Assembly: GCF_016342705.1 (NCBI RefSeq)
Contig: NZ_JAEINV010000003.1
Location: 62,001 to 126,000 of the forward strand
Direction: 5' to 3'
DNA: 64,000 nt
Source: Lutibacter sp.
Lineage (GTDB): Bacteria > Bacteroidota > Bacteroidia > Flavobacteriales > Flavobacteriaceae
This document shows, piece by piece, positions 19,332 to 27,111 of this stretch (the first letter of the stretch is position 1; each line of letters starts with the position of its first letter). The translations under genes were made by a program, and so were the position numbers. Under the pieces are notes generated by a model. It saw nothing but the letters and a program-made list of their open reading frames with translations. It was not told the origin of the DNA and made no database searches.

Positions 19332-20636
19332 ATGAATGAAAATTTAAAAAACGCTCAAAATCTTATCGATTTTATTTACGATAGTCCAAGTGCATATCAC
19401 GTCATAGAAAATTCAGTAAAAATTCTAAAAGAAAAAGGATTTATTGAATTGAATTTAGGTGAAAAATGGCAAATTAAAAAAGGAGGAAAATATTTTGTGT
19501 GCCAAAATGATTCTTCGCTTTTTGCTTTTGTTTTGGGAACTAGTGAAGTTGAAGAAACTGGTTTTAAAATTGTTGCTGCGCATTCTGATTCTCCAACATT
19601 TAAAATTAAACCATCGCCTGAAATTTCAGTAGATGATAAATATATAAAATTTAATACGGAGACTTATGGAGGTCCAATTTTAAATACTTGGTTAGACAGA
19701 CCTTTATCAATTGCAGGTAGAGTAAGTGTAAAAGGTGAAAACCCTTTAAAACCAAAAACGTATTTATTTAATATTAAACAACCAATACTTGTTATTCCTA
19801 ATTTGCCAATTCATTTTAATAGAACTGTAAATGATGGAGTTGCCTTAAACAAGCAAGTTGATATGTTGCCTGTTGCAGCTGTTGTAACTAAAGAAATTAA
19901 TAAAGAGAATTTATTAGCTACTAAAATTTCAGAGCATATAAATGTAGCAGTTGAAGACATTTTAGAAGTAGATTTAAATTTATACGATTTTACAAAAGGA
20001 AGTATTATTGGCTTAAATAATGAGTTTATTTCATCGGGTAAATTAGATGATTTAGCAATGGTTCACGCTGGTTTAACAGCTTTTATTGACGCGCCAATTT
20101 CTAAAGCTACAAATGTGTTGGCTATTTTTGATAATGAAGAGGTGGGAAGCCGCTCTAAACAAGGAGCTGGTTCTCCAATATTAAAAGATATTTTAAACAG
20201 AATTGCTTTTGTTCAAGGTAAAAATGAAGAGGAAGTTCAGCGAGCAATTTATAATTCTTTTATGGTTAGTGCAGATATGGCGCACGGATTACATCCAAAT
20301 CATCCAGATAAACATGACCCAGTTTCAAGACCTGTAATTAATGGTGGTCCAGCTATTAAAATTGAAGGAAATCAGAAATATACAACCGATAGTAATTCGT
20401 GTGCAGTTTTTGAAATGGTTTGTAAAGAAGCAAAAGTTCCGTATCAAAAATTTGTGAATAGATCGGATATGGTTGGGGGAAGTACTTTAGGAAATGTTTC
20501 TGCAGGTCAATTAGCCATTCGTTCTGTTGATATTGGAAATCCTATGTGGGCAATGCATTCCGTTAGAGAAATAAGTGGAGTAGATGACCATACATTTATG
20601 ATAAAGGCGTTGAGTAGTTTCTACAAGTTGAATTAG
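19332..20636 (+). CDS. M18-family aminopeptidase (aspartyl aminopeptidase type)
   Basis: A 434-residue cytoplasmic metallo-aminopeptidase. Diagnostic segments are AAHSDSPTFKIKP (first metal His/Asp), SSGKLDDLAMVHAGL, IFDNEEVGSRSKQGAGS (Glu-Glu catalytic and metal pair), MAHGLHPNHPDKHDP and MVGGSTLGNVSAGQLAIRSVDIG. Length and motifs are complete. The ATG at 19332 is preferred because the putative promoter (19301-19308) overlaps any TTG-initiated extension from 19224. It removes acidic N-terminal residues from peptides, probably for general peptide turnover together with the neighbouring M3 peptidase and peptide transporter. Confidence 0.93.
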   Translation: MNENLKNAQNLIDFIYDSPSAYHVIENSVKILKEKGFIELNLGEKWQIKKGGKYFVCQNDSSLFAFVLGTSEVEETGFKIVAAHSDSPTFKIKPSPEISVDDKYIKFNTETYGGPILNTWLDRPLSIAGRVSVKGENPLKPKTYLFNIKQPILVIPNLPIHFNRTVNDGVALNKQVDMLPVAAVVTKEINKENLLATKISEHINVAVEDILEVDLNLYDFTKGSIIGLNNEFISSGKLDDLAMVHAGLTAFIDAPISKATNVLAIFDNEEVGSRSKQGAGSPILKDILNRIAFVQGKNEEEVQRAIYNSFMVSADMAHGLHPNHPDKHDPVSRPVINGGPAIKIEGNQKYTTDSNSCAVFEMVCKEAKVPYQKFVNRSDMVGGSTLGNVSAGQLAIRSVDIGNPMWAMHSVREISGVDDHTFMIKALSSFYKLN

Positions 20637-20685
20637 TTTGTGAAAAATAAACAATAGAAGAAGCTTTCTACAAGAAATTTAAAAT

Positions 20686-20713
20686 CGTCATTCTGAATTT
20701 ATTTCAGAATCTT
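20686..20713 (-). repeat. 28-bp palindromic intergenic repeat, copy 1
   Basis: Read on the minus strand the core is ATTCTGAA-N5-TTCAGAAT followed by GACG. It differs from copy 3 at five positions, two of which are compensatory within the stem. It lies head to head with copy 2. Confidence 0.7.
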
Positions 20714-20737
20714 ATTCTGTTTATAATCAATGATTAT

Positions 20738-20765
20738 GAGAACCTGAATCAAGTTAAGGTTGACG
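20738..20765 (+). repeat. 28-bp palindromic intergenic repeat, copy 2
   Basis: GAGAACCTGAA...AAGGTTGACG; outer stem AACCT/AGGTT. It differs from copy 3 at about six positions, with paired changes in the stem. Confidence 0.7.
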
Positions 20766-20821
20766 AAAATTTTCTTGTAGAAAGCTTCTTTATTTAATAA
20801 ATATGTGTTACTAATTACTTT

Positions 20822-22201
20822 TTAAGCTTCCTTGGCGTCTAATTTTTTAATTACTTTTCCATAAATAATTAAAGAAATAGCAGAAACTAGTGCAATTGCA
20901 GCAAAATAATACCAAATGTAATGCGCATTTACAGACGCAGCTTCCCAAGCTTCTCTGGTTTCAAATAACTTTGGTTCAGGGCAATATTTAGATAATAAAT
21001 AACCAGATAAACCAAAACCTAAAATAGATGAAATGAAAGAGTGTAAATGGCTAAACCCTAAGTACATTCCTTCTTCACCTTTAGGGGCTTGTAAAGAGAA
21101 AAATTGTAAAAATCTTGGAGAAATAAACGATTCTGCTATACCTTGTAACACAATACCAGCAATCATCATCAACGCAATTGGGTGCATACTTATAAATACT
21201 AAATCAATTTCAGCTTGTCCAAACCAATTTCCAGAAGCCATTGCAATAGCAGAAAGCGGCATTATAAACATACCAACAGTCATGGAAAATAACGGAGTTT
21301 TGCTTGCCATCATTCTAGTAATAAAAGCTACTGTTAATACCACGGTTAATGGATTAACATTTGCATACCATGATGGAGATGCATTTTCTCCGGCCATTCT
21401 AAGTACATATTTTGGCATAGTTGCATATAATTGATGTTGCACCATCCAAAATCCGGTAATAATTAATATAAGTGAAATTAATCTTCCGTTTGTGCAAACT
21501 TTTATTAAACCAGTCCATATTTCACCAAAAGTTTTTCCCTTTCCAGTATTTTTTGAGCTTTTATAAAACGCAACAATCATAATTAAACCTAACAATGTCA
21601 TTACTGCAGAAAAATAATTGATATAAACATAACCAATATCTCCCATAGAATCTCTTAATGGTTTTACAATGGTTTTGCCAGAAAAAGCACCAATATTTAC
21701 CATCATATAAAATATTGAAAATCCTTGAGCTCTGTTTGCTTCAGTGGTTTCTTTTGCAACAGTTCCCGTAATAACTGATTTAATAAATGAGCCTCCAATC
21801 ATAAGTACTAACATAATTGGTACAATCGCCCATCTTTGGTAAGATTCAACAATACCTGTAAAAGTAATATCACCAGAATAGTCAACAAGTCCCATTGATT
21901 CTAAAATTGAAGGCAATACTCCAAGTCCAAAATAACCTAATGTTAGTAATGAAAAAGCAATTATTAATGAATATTTAAATCCGATTTTGTCAGCTAAAGC
22001 TCCAGTAAAAGTTGGTAATAAATAAAGCCCTCCAGAAAACACACCAGAGATTAAACCGGCTTCCATATCGTTAAACCCTAATATTCTTGATAAATAAAGT
22101 GTAATTACAATAAATACACCATAATACGCGGCTCTTTCTAGTAGTTCAACAATATTTGCTGTCCAAAAAGCTCTTGTAAATCCTTTAAATTTTTGAAACA
22201 T
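20822..22201 (-). CDS. MFS transporter, proton-dependent oligopeptide (POT)-like
   Basis: A 459-residue polytopic membrane protein with about 12 predicted transmembrane segments. The first helix has NIVELLERAAYYGVFIVITLYLS, which resembles the ExxER(x)xYYG proton-coupling motif of POT/PTR peptide symporters, and GALADKIGFKYSLIIAF is the MFS loop 2-3 motif. Near the C-terminus APKGEEGMYLGFSHLHSFISSILGFGLSG is typical of the group. The substrate is probably di- or tripeptides, fitting the neighbouring peptidases, but it cannot be read from sequence alone. Confidence 0.82.
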   Translation of the reverse strand: MFQKFKGFTRAFWTANIVELLERAAYYGVFIVITLYLSRILGFNDMEAGLISGVFSGGLYLLPTFTGALADKIGFKYSLIIAFSLLTLGYFGLGVLPSILESMGLVDYSGDITFTGIVESYQRWAIVPIMLVLMIGGSFIKSVITGTVAKETTEANRAQGFSIFYMMVNIGAFSGKTIVKPLRDSMGDIGYVYINYFSAVMTLLGLIMIVAFYKSSKNTGKGKTFGEIWTGLIKVCTNGRLISLILIITGFWMVQHQLYATMPKYVLRMAGENASPSWYANVNPLTVVLTVAFITRMMASKTPLFSMTVGMFIMPLSAIAMASGNWFGQAEIDLVFISMHPIALMMIAGIVLQGIAESFISPRFLQFFSLQAPKGEEGMYLGFSHLHSFISSILGFGLSGYLLSKYCPEPKLFETREAWEAASVNAHYIWYYFAAIALVSAISLIIYGKVIKKLDAKEA

Positions 22202-22298
22202 ATGTAATTTTTTAATTTTAGCCTCCGAAGATACACTTTTTTACTGATTGGTATTTTACTTTATTTAGCAGGTTTTAATACTAAATAGCTTTTATATG

Positions 22299-22330
22299 AA
22301 AAAGGAACTACGTTGAAGTAATTCCCTTTT
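22299..22330 (-). terminator. Probable lysS terminator
   Basis: AAAAGG-AACTAC / GTAATTCCCTTTT imperfect stem with a T-run on the minus strand. It lies past the palindromic repeat and 46 bp beyond the lysS stop. Confidence 0.5.
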
Positions 22331-22340
22331 AATAATATAT

Positions 22341-22368
22341 GAGATGCTGAAACAAGTTCAGCATGACG
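22341..22368 (+). repeat. 28-bp palindromic intergenic repeat, copy 3
   Basis: ATGCTGAA-ACAAG-TTCAGCAT hairpin flanked by GAG and GACG, immediately 3' of lysS. Same family as the pair at 20686-20765; the stem base pairs co-vary between copies. Confidence 0.75.
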
Positions 22369-22375
22369 TTTTAAT

Positions 22376-24076
22376 TTAAATTAACTCAACAAATAAACCA
22401 TCATCGGTATTACTTACTTTGGCTAAGTTGTGTTTAGTTAATCCTTTTAAGGTTTTATCCCATTTTTTATTACTGAATTCACTTTGTATTTTCAAATCAT
22501 TCAATAAAATTTTATTTACTTTTTTAAGCATTTCAAACAATACTTTTTCATCATCATTTAATTCTACAGAAGGTGCTTTTTTCTCTGGTTTCATTTGAGG
22601 GAAGAATAAAACTTCTTGAATAGAAGCATTATTGGTCATAAACATTACCAAACGGTCAATTCCAATTCCAATTCCTGAAGTTGGAGGCATTCCGTATTCT
22701 AAAGCACGAATAAAATCTTGATCTATAAACATAGCTTCATCATCACCCTTTTCTGAAAGTGCCAATTGATCTTCAAAACGAGCACGTTGGTCAATAGGAT
22801 CGTTTAACTCAGAATATGCGTTGGCTAATTCCTTACCGTTTACCATTAATTCAAAACGTTCTGTTAAAGCAGGATTTGTTCTGTGTTCTTTGGTAAGTGG
22901 GCTCATTTCTTTTGGATAATCCGTTATAAATGTTGGCTGAATGTAGTGGTGCTCACATTTTTCACCAAATAATTCATCAATCATTTTTCCAATTCCCATA
23001 GTCTCATCAACATCAATCCCTACTTTTTTACAAACGTCTCTTAATTCAACTTCATTCATTCCAGCCACGTCAAAACCAGTGTGGATTTTAATAGCTTCTA
23101 AAATTGGAACTCTTGGATAAGGCGCTTTAAAACTTACTTTATTATTACCAATCATAACTTCAGAAGTATTATTTGTATCCAAACAAATTTTCTCCAATAA
23201 CTCTTCCGTCATACTCATCATCCAGTTATAATCTTTGTATGCAACATACAATTCCATCACTGTAAATTCAGGGTTATGCGTTCTATCCATTCCTTCATTT
23301 CTAAAGTCTTTCGCAAACTCGTAAACAGCATCAAAACCACCAACAATTAATCTTTTTAAGTACAATTCATTGGCAATACGCAAATACAATGGCATATCTA
23401 ATGCATTGTGATGTGTCATAAAAGGGCGTGCAGCTGCACCTCCAGGAATTGGTTGTAAAATTGGTGTTTCAACTTCTAAATACCCACGTGTATTAAAAAA
23501 TTCACGCATAGAAGTGGTTATTTTTGTACGTTTTATGAATGTTTCTTTAACGTGATCGTTTACAATTAAATCTACATAACGTCTTCTATAACGTTGTTCA
23601 TTATCTGAAAAAGCATCGTGAACTTTTCCATCAGCATCTGTTTTTACAACCGGCAATGGACGTAAACTTTTAGAAAGCACTGTTAATTCTTTTACGTTTA
23701 CAGATTCTTCCCCAACTTTGGTTTTAAAAACTTCACCTTTAATTCCAATAATATCACCCATATCCAATAATTTTTTGAATACAGTATTGTACATTGTCCC
23801 TTCATCATCAGAAGAAATTTCATCTCTGTTAATGTAGATTTGCATTCTTCCACTGGCATCTTTTAATTCTGCAAATGATGCTTTACCCATAATTCTACGG
23901 CTCATCATTCTCCCAGCTAATACAACCTCCTTACCATCAAAATCTTCAAAATTATTTATGATATCCTTTATAGTTGCTGTAGTTTTAAATTCTTCAGCAG
24001 GATATGGGTTGATACCTAAATCACGTAATTTTTGTAACGATTCTCTTCTAATTATTTCAAGTGGTGATAATTGCAT
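22376..24076 (-). CDS. lysS: Lysyl-tRNA synthetase, class II
   Basis: A 566-residue enzyme charging tRNA-Lys. The N-terminal OB-fold anticodon-binding domain (residues about 50-170) includes [23 protein letters not shown]. The class II catalytic core has motif 2 ([20 protein letters not shown]) and motif 3 ([12 protein letters not shown]). About 60 extra residues at the C-terminus follow the core, seen in many Bacteroidota LysS proteins. A TATCTTTG box on the minus strand (24115-24122) is the likely promoter. Confidence 0.97.
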   Translation of the reverse strand: MQLSPLEIIRRESLQKLRDLGINPYPAEEFKTTATIKDIINNFEDFDGKEVVLAGRMMSRRIMGKASFAELKDASGRMQIYINRDEISSDDEGTMYNTVFKKLLDMGDIIGIKGEVFKTKVGEESVNVKELTVLSKSLRPLPVVKTDADGKVHDAFSDNEQRYRRRYVDLIVNDHVKETFIKRTKITTSMREFFNTRGYLEVETPILQPIPGGAAARPFMTHHNALDMPLYLRIANELYLKRLIVGGFDAVYEFAKDFRNEGMDRTHNPEFTVMELYVAYKDYNWMMSMTEELLEKICLDTNNTSEVMIGNNKVSFKAPYPRVPILEAIKIHTGFDVAGMNEVELRDVCKKVGIDVDETMGIGKMIDELFGEKCEHHYIQPTFITDYPKEMSPLTKEHRTNPALTERFELMVNGKELANAYSELNDPIDQRARFEDQLALSEKGDDEAMFIDQDFIRALEYGMPPTSGIGIGIDRLVMFMTNNASIQEVLFFPQMKPEKKAPSVELNDDEKVLFEMLKKVNKILLNDLKIQSEFSNKKWDKTLKGLTKHNLAKVSNTDDGLFVELI

Positions 24077-24114
24077 AATGCGATTTTTATATGTTGTATT
24101 TATTTTACAGTGCG

Positions 24115-24122
24115 CAAAGATA
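24115..24122 (-). promoter_or_regulatory. Putative lysS promoter -7 box
   Basis: TATCTTTG on the minus strand, about 39 bp before the lysS ATG. No clear -33 TTG at the usual distance. Confidence 0.5.
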
Positions 24123-24171
24123 CAATCAATTCAGAAAAATAGGTAATTTAGAAAGAAAAAGTGTTTAGAAT

Positions 24172-24200
24172 TTGTAATCAAAAATAAATTTATATATTTG
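24172..24200 (+). promoter_or_regulatory. Promoter of the candidate small RNA
   Basis: TTG at 24172-24174 and TATATTTG at 24193-24200 with an 18-bp spacer: a good consensus promoter pointing away from lysS, with no protein-coding frame behind it on this strand. Confidence 0.55.
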
Positions 24201-24203
24201 CGT

Positions 24204-24220
24204 ATCGCTTTTAAAGCGAT
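24204..24220. promoter_or_regulatory. 17-bp near-perfect palindrome at the small-RNA start
   Basis: ATCGCTTTTAAAGCGAT overlaps the predicted transcription start of the small RNA. It may be an operator or the 5' hairpin of the transcript. Confidence 0.4.
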
Positions 24221-24304
24221 TTAGTTGTGTTGTTTGACGTGTAAAAGCGTCGTGGTTTAATAAACCAATGGAAAGCTTCCCGAAAAACCGGGACGCTTTT
24301 TTTG
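24207..24304 (+). ncRNA. Candidate structured small RNA, about 100 nt, family not assigned
   Basis: The region has a good promoter (TTG-N18-TATATTTG), no ORF and a strong terminator. Two alternative folds compete for the 3' end. In one, AAAAGCGTC (24243-24251) pairs with GACGCTTTT (24292-24300) and encloses TGGTTT-AAT-AAACCA (24253-24267) and TCCCG/CGGGA, a three-way junction. In the other, AAAGC-T-TCCCG (24272-24282) pairs locally with CGGGA-C-GCTTT to form the terminator hairpin. Both flanking protein genes are on the other strand, so this is not a leader. I do not recognise the family. 6S-type RNAs of Flavobacteriia are one candidate to test. Confidence 0.5.
24272..24304 (+). terminator. 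Terminator of the candidate small RNA
   Basis: AAAGC-T-TCCCG / CGGGA-C-GCTTT with an AAAAAC loop and a run of seven or more T on the plus strand only. Confidence 0.75.
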
Positions 24305-24328
24305 TTTTTAAGAGGTATATGTTAAAGC

Positions 24329-24835
24329 TTAAAAATTGAAAAAAGAGGCTTTATATTCCCAAAAAATTGAAAAATACAAGCCTGTAAAAATTACTGCTAC
24401 TACAAATTTTAACAGCGTTCCTGTTAAAAAACCAATAAATGATCCGTAAGATGCTTTTAATGCTTTTTTCGGATTTTTACTATCATAAATCATTTCTCCA
24501 ATAAAAGCACCAACAAAAGGTCCAATAATTAATCCAATAGGAGGGAAGAAAAATATTCCCAGAATTAAACCGATGGTTGTGCCTATAACTCCAAATTTAG
24601 TACCTCCAAATTTTTTAGTTCCAACCGATGGAATGACATAGTCTAAAACTAAAACTGCAATTGCAACTACCAAAGTAATACCTAACAGTGTATAATTAAT
24701 AGGAACAATTTTTGTGAGGTACAATAATAATAAACCAAACCAACCCAATATTGGACCAGGTAAAACCGGTAAAATTGAACCAATAATTCCTGTGACGGCT
24801 AATAAAAAACCAACTATTAAAAGAAAAATATCCAT
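24329..24835 (-). CDS. DUF456-family membrane protein
   Basis: A 168-residue, very hydrophobic protein with about five or six membrane segments. It carries the glycine-rich repeated pattern of DUF456 proteins (LLAVTGIIGSILPVLPGPILGW, GTKFGVIGTTIGLILGIFFFPPIGLIIGPFVGAFIGEM). Function unknown. It is monocistronic, with the candidate small RNA downstream on the opposite strand and the blaI promoter region divergent upstream. Confidence 0.85.
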   Translation of the reverse strand: MDIFLLIVGFLLAVTGIIGSILPVLPGPILGWFGLLLLYLTKIVPINYTLLGITLVVAIAVLVLDYVIPSVGTKKFGGTKFGVIGTTIGLILGIFFFPPIGLIIGPFVGAFIGEMIYDSKNPKKALKASYGSFIGFLTGTLLKFVVAVIFTGLYFSIFWEYKASFFNF

Positions 24836-24896
24836 ACGCTAAAGTAAGTTTTCAATTTTAAATTGTAAAGGTTTTTCTAAAAATTTACTATTTTAC

Positions 24897-24912
24897 AACT
24901 AAAATATTAGTT
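24897..24912. promoter_or_regulatory. BlaI-type operator O1
   Basis: AACTAA-AATA-TTAGTT, a 16-bp inverted repeat identical in its arms to O2 and O3. Confidence 0.65.
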
Positions 24913-24914
24913 AA

Positions 24915-24930
24915 AACTAAATATTTAGTT
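24915..24930. promoter_or_regulatory. BlaI-type operator O2
   Basis: AACTAA-ATAT-TTAGTT, a perfect 16-bp palindrome that abuts the -7 box at 24930-24937. Confidence 0.7.
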
Positions 24931-24937
24931 ATATTTG
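24930..24937 (+). promoter_or_regulatory. blaI operon promoter -7 box
   Basis: TATATTTG, lying between operators O2 and O3. Confidence 0.6.
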
Positions 24938-24945
24938 TATTATTG

Positions 24946-24961
24946 AACTAAACAATTAGTT
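24946..24961. promoter_or_regulatory. BlaI-type operator O3
   Basis: AACTAA-ACAA-TTAGTT, 5 bp before the blaI ATG and 31 bp (about three helical turns) from O2. Confidence 0.7.
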
Positions 24962-24966
24962 ATAAA

Positions 24967-25338
24967 ATGGAGAAACAATTAACAAAAGCTGAAGAGCAAT
25001 TTATGCAAGTTTTATGGGAAATAGAGCAGGGAAGTGTGCAAGATATTATTGACAAATTACCCGAGCCAAAGCCAGCGTATAACACAGTTTCAACTATTAT
25101 TAGAATTTTAGAGACTAAAGAATTTGTTGCTCATAAAGCCAAGGGTAGAGGTTATATTTATTTTCCGCTCATAAAAAAAGCGGATTATAGTAACCAAAGT
25201 TTGCAAAAGTTGGTTGATGGCTATTTTGATGGTTCATTTAAAAGTTTGGTATCCTTTTTTGTGAAAAAAAACGATGTTGATTTAAATGAATTAGAAACTA
25301 TTTTAAAAAGTATTAACAAAAAAAATGCTGATAAATGA
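24967..25338 (+). CDS. blaI: BlaI/MecI/CopY-family transcriptional repressor
   Basis: A 123-residue winged-helix repressor: LTKAEEQFMQVLWEIEQGSVQDII and PAYNTVSTIIRILETKEFVAHKAKGRGYIYFPL form the DNA-binding domain, followed by a short helical dimerisation tail. In this family the repressor is inactivated by proteolysis triggered by a BlaR1-type membrane protease, here the next gene, whose ATG overlaps this stop (ATGA). Three matching AACTAA-N4-TTAGTT operators upstream indicate autoregulation. The stimulus is unknown; the neighbour lacks the beta-lactam sensor domain, so antibiotic sensing should not be assumed. Confidence 0.93.
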   Translation: MEKQLTKAEEQFMQVLWEIEQGSVQDIIDKLPEPKPAYNTVSTIIRILETKEFVAHKAKGRGYIYFPLIKKADYSNQSLQKLVDGYFDGSFKSLVSFFVKKNDVDLNELETILKSINKKNADK

Positions 25339-27098
25339 TAAATTTTATACTTCAAGTGGTATTGTTTCAAGCACTGTTTTTAGCGGTGTACGATTTCTTT
25401 TTACAAAAGGAAACCTTTTTTAAATGGAACAGATTTTATTTATTGTTAACTCCCGTTTTAGCATTTGTAATTCCTTTTTTAAAATTTGAAAGTTTGCAAA
25501 AAAGTGTTCCCATTCAATATGTTGAACAATTGCCAACTGTGTTTTTAAATCCGCAAGCAGTAATTTTGCAAACCGTTAAAATTGAGTCTTCTATGAATTA
25601 TTTTGAAATTGGTTTTTATGTTGGAATCGTACTTTTTTTAATTCTATTTTTAATCAAATTATTTAAAATTATTCAATTAATTGTAACTAATGAAGTTGTG
25701 AAAAGCGAAAACTTTAAATTGGTTTTATTAAATAAAAAGAAGTCAGCCTTTTCGTTTTTCAATTATATATTTATAAAAAGAGATTTTGTTAAACAAAAAG
25801 TATTTTCCATTATCCAACACGAAATGGTGCATTGCAAACAATTACACACATTAGATTTATTGTTTTTTGAATTCTTAAAAATAGCAATGTGGTTTAATCC
25901 TTTAATTTATGTGTATCAAAACCGTATTACCTTATTACATGAGTATATTTCTGATGCCGAAGTTGTAAAGAAAACGGATAAGCATAATTATTTTAACACC
26001 ATACTTTCCCAAACTTTTAATGTAGAAAACATTTCATTTATCAACCAATTTTTTAAACATTCATTAATTAAAAAAAGAATAGCTATGATTACCAAAAACA
26101 AATCACAAAAAATTAAACAATTAAAGTATTTATTAATGATCCCTTTAATTGGAGGAATGTTGGTTTTAAGTTCATTTGAAGATAAAAAAGAATCTAATAT
26201 TCAAGCATTGCCTATAATTGATGAGGTTATAAGTTCAAATGAAATTATTGAGAATGTAAAAGTTGAAGAAAGTAGTAAAGTGTTAAAGAAGAATGATACA
26301 CTTATTGAAACTTTAGATGTTCCGTTTAGTGAAATAGAAAATGTTCCAGTTTTTCCGGGTTGCACAGGAACTGAAGAAGAATTAAAAAAATGTTTACAAG
26401 AAGGTATTACTAATCATGTAAATAAGAATTTTAATACAAATCTTACAAAAGAATTAAAACTAGAACCTGGTGTTCAAAGAATTTATGTGATGTTTAAAAT
26501 TGATAAAGATGGAAATATTTCTGATATTAAATCTAGAGCGTCGCATAAAGCACTAGAAGATGAAGCTATTCGAGTGGTTAGTTTGTTGCCAAAAATGACT
26601 CCAGGAAAGCACAAAAGTAATTTTGTAAATGTTAAATATGCTCTACCAATTGCTTTTAAGGTTGATGGAAAAATAGCTAAAGATGAAATTCCAAAATATA
26701 CTAAAAAACGCATTGATAGTTTAATATCAGAAAATGTGGATGTTGATCTTCCTTTTGCTGTTATTGAAAATGTTCCTGTTTTTCCAGGTTGTGAAGGATC
26801 AGAAGAAGAGTTAAAAGCTTGTATCCAAGAAAACATTACAAATCATGTGGCTAAAAACTTTAATTCAGGATTAGCAAAAACCTTGGGTTTAAAACCTGGA
26901 ATTAAAAGAGTTTTTGTGATATTTAAAATTAATAAAGAAGGGAATATTACAGATGTTCAAGCAAGAGCACCACATGAAAATTTAGAAGAAGAAGCTGTTA
27001 GAGTTGTGAGTAGTTTGCCTAAAATGATACCAGGGAAATATGGTGGACAAGCAGTTGGTGTTAAATATAGTTTGCCAATTGCGTTTAAAGTAGATTAA
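25335..27098 (+). CDS. BlaR1-like M56 membrane peptidase with two C-terminal TonB-C-like domains
   Basis: A 587-residue protein. Residues 1-285 form the M56 membrane region with several transmembrane helices. The zinc motif is HEMVH (His162, Glu163, His166) and a last helix is YLLMIPLIGGMLVLSS. In place of the penicillin-binding sensor it has two homologous domains of about 115 residues (about 333-446 and 470-587). Each begins ENVPVFPGC with a second Cys about nine residues later and ends LPIAFKVD. They resemble the TonB C-terminal domain of Flavobacteriia 'energy transducer TonB' proteins. M56/TonB fusions of this sort recur in Bacteroidota; the signal they sense is unknown. It is translationally coupled to blaI. 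Confidence 0.88.
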   Translation: MINFILQVVLFQALFLAVYDFFLQKETFFKWNRFYLLLTPVLAFVIPFLKFESLQKSVPIQYVEQLPTVFLNPQAVILQTVKIESSMNYFEIGFYVGIVLFLILFLIKLFKIIQLIVTNEVVKSENFKLVLLNKKKSAFSFFNYIFIKRDFVKQKVFSIIQHEMVHCKQLHTLDLLFFEFLKIAMWFNPLIYVYQNRITLLHEYISDAEVVKKTDKHNYFNTILSQTFNVENISFINQFFKHSLIKKRIAMITKNKSQKIKQLKYLLMIPLIGGMLVLSSFEDKKESNIQALPIIDEVISSNEIIENVKVEESSKVLKKNDTLIETLDVPFSEIENVPVFPGCTGTEEELKKCLQEGITNHVNKNFNTNLTKELKLEPGVQRIYVMFKIDKDGNISDIKSRASHKALEDEAIRVVSLLPKMTPGKHKSNFVNVKYALPIAFKVDGKIAKDEIPKYTKKRIDSLISENVDVDLPFAVIENVPVFPGCEGSEEELKACIQENITNHVAKNFNSGLAKTLGLKPGIKRVFVIFKINKEGNITDVQARAPHENLEEEAVRVVSSLPKMIPGKYGGQAVGVKYSLPIAFKVD

Positions 27099-27111
27099 AA
27101 ATTTAAATGCT

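Larger units (their letters stand above)
20658..20790. terminator. Long hairpin between convergent genes, with two palindromic repeats inside
   Basis: Two 20-bp arms (20658-20677 and 20771-20790) are perfect reverse complements, followed inward by TCGTCA/TGACGA pairing. The 93-bp interior holds two inverted copies of a 28-bp palindromic repeat. The structure separates the convergent M18 and transporter genes and probably terminates both. Confidence 0.65.
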
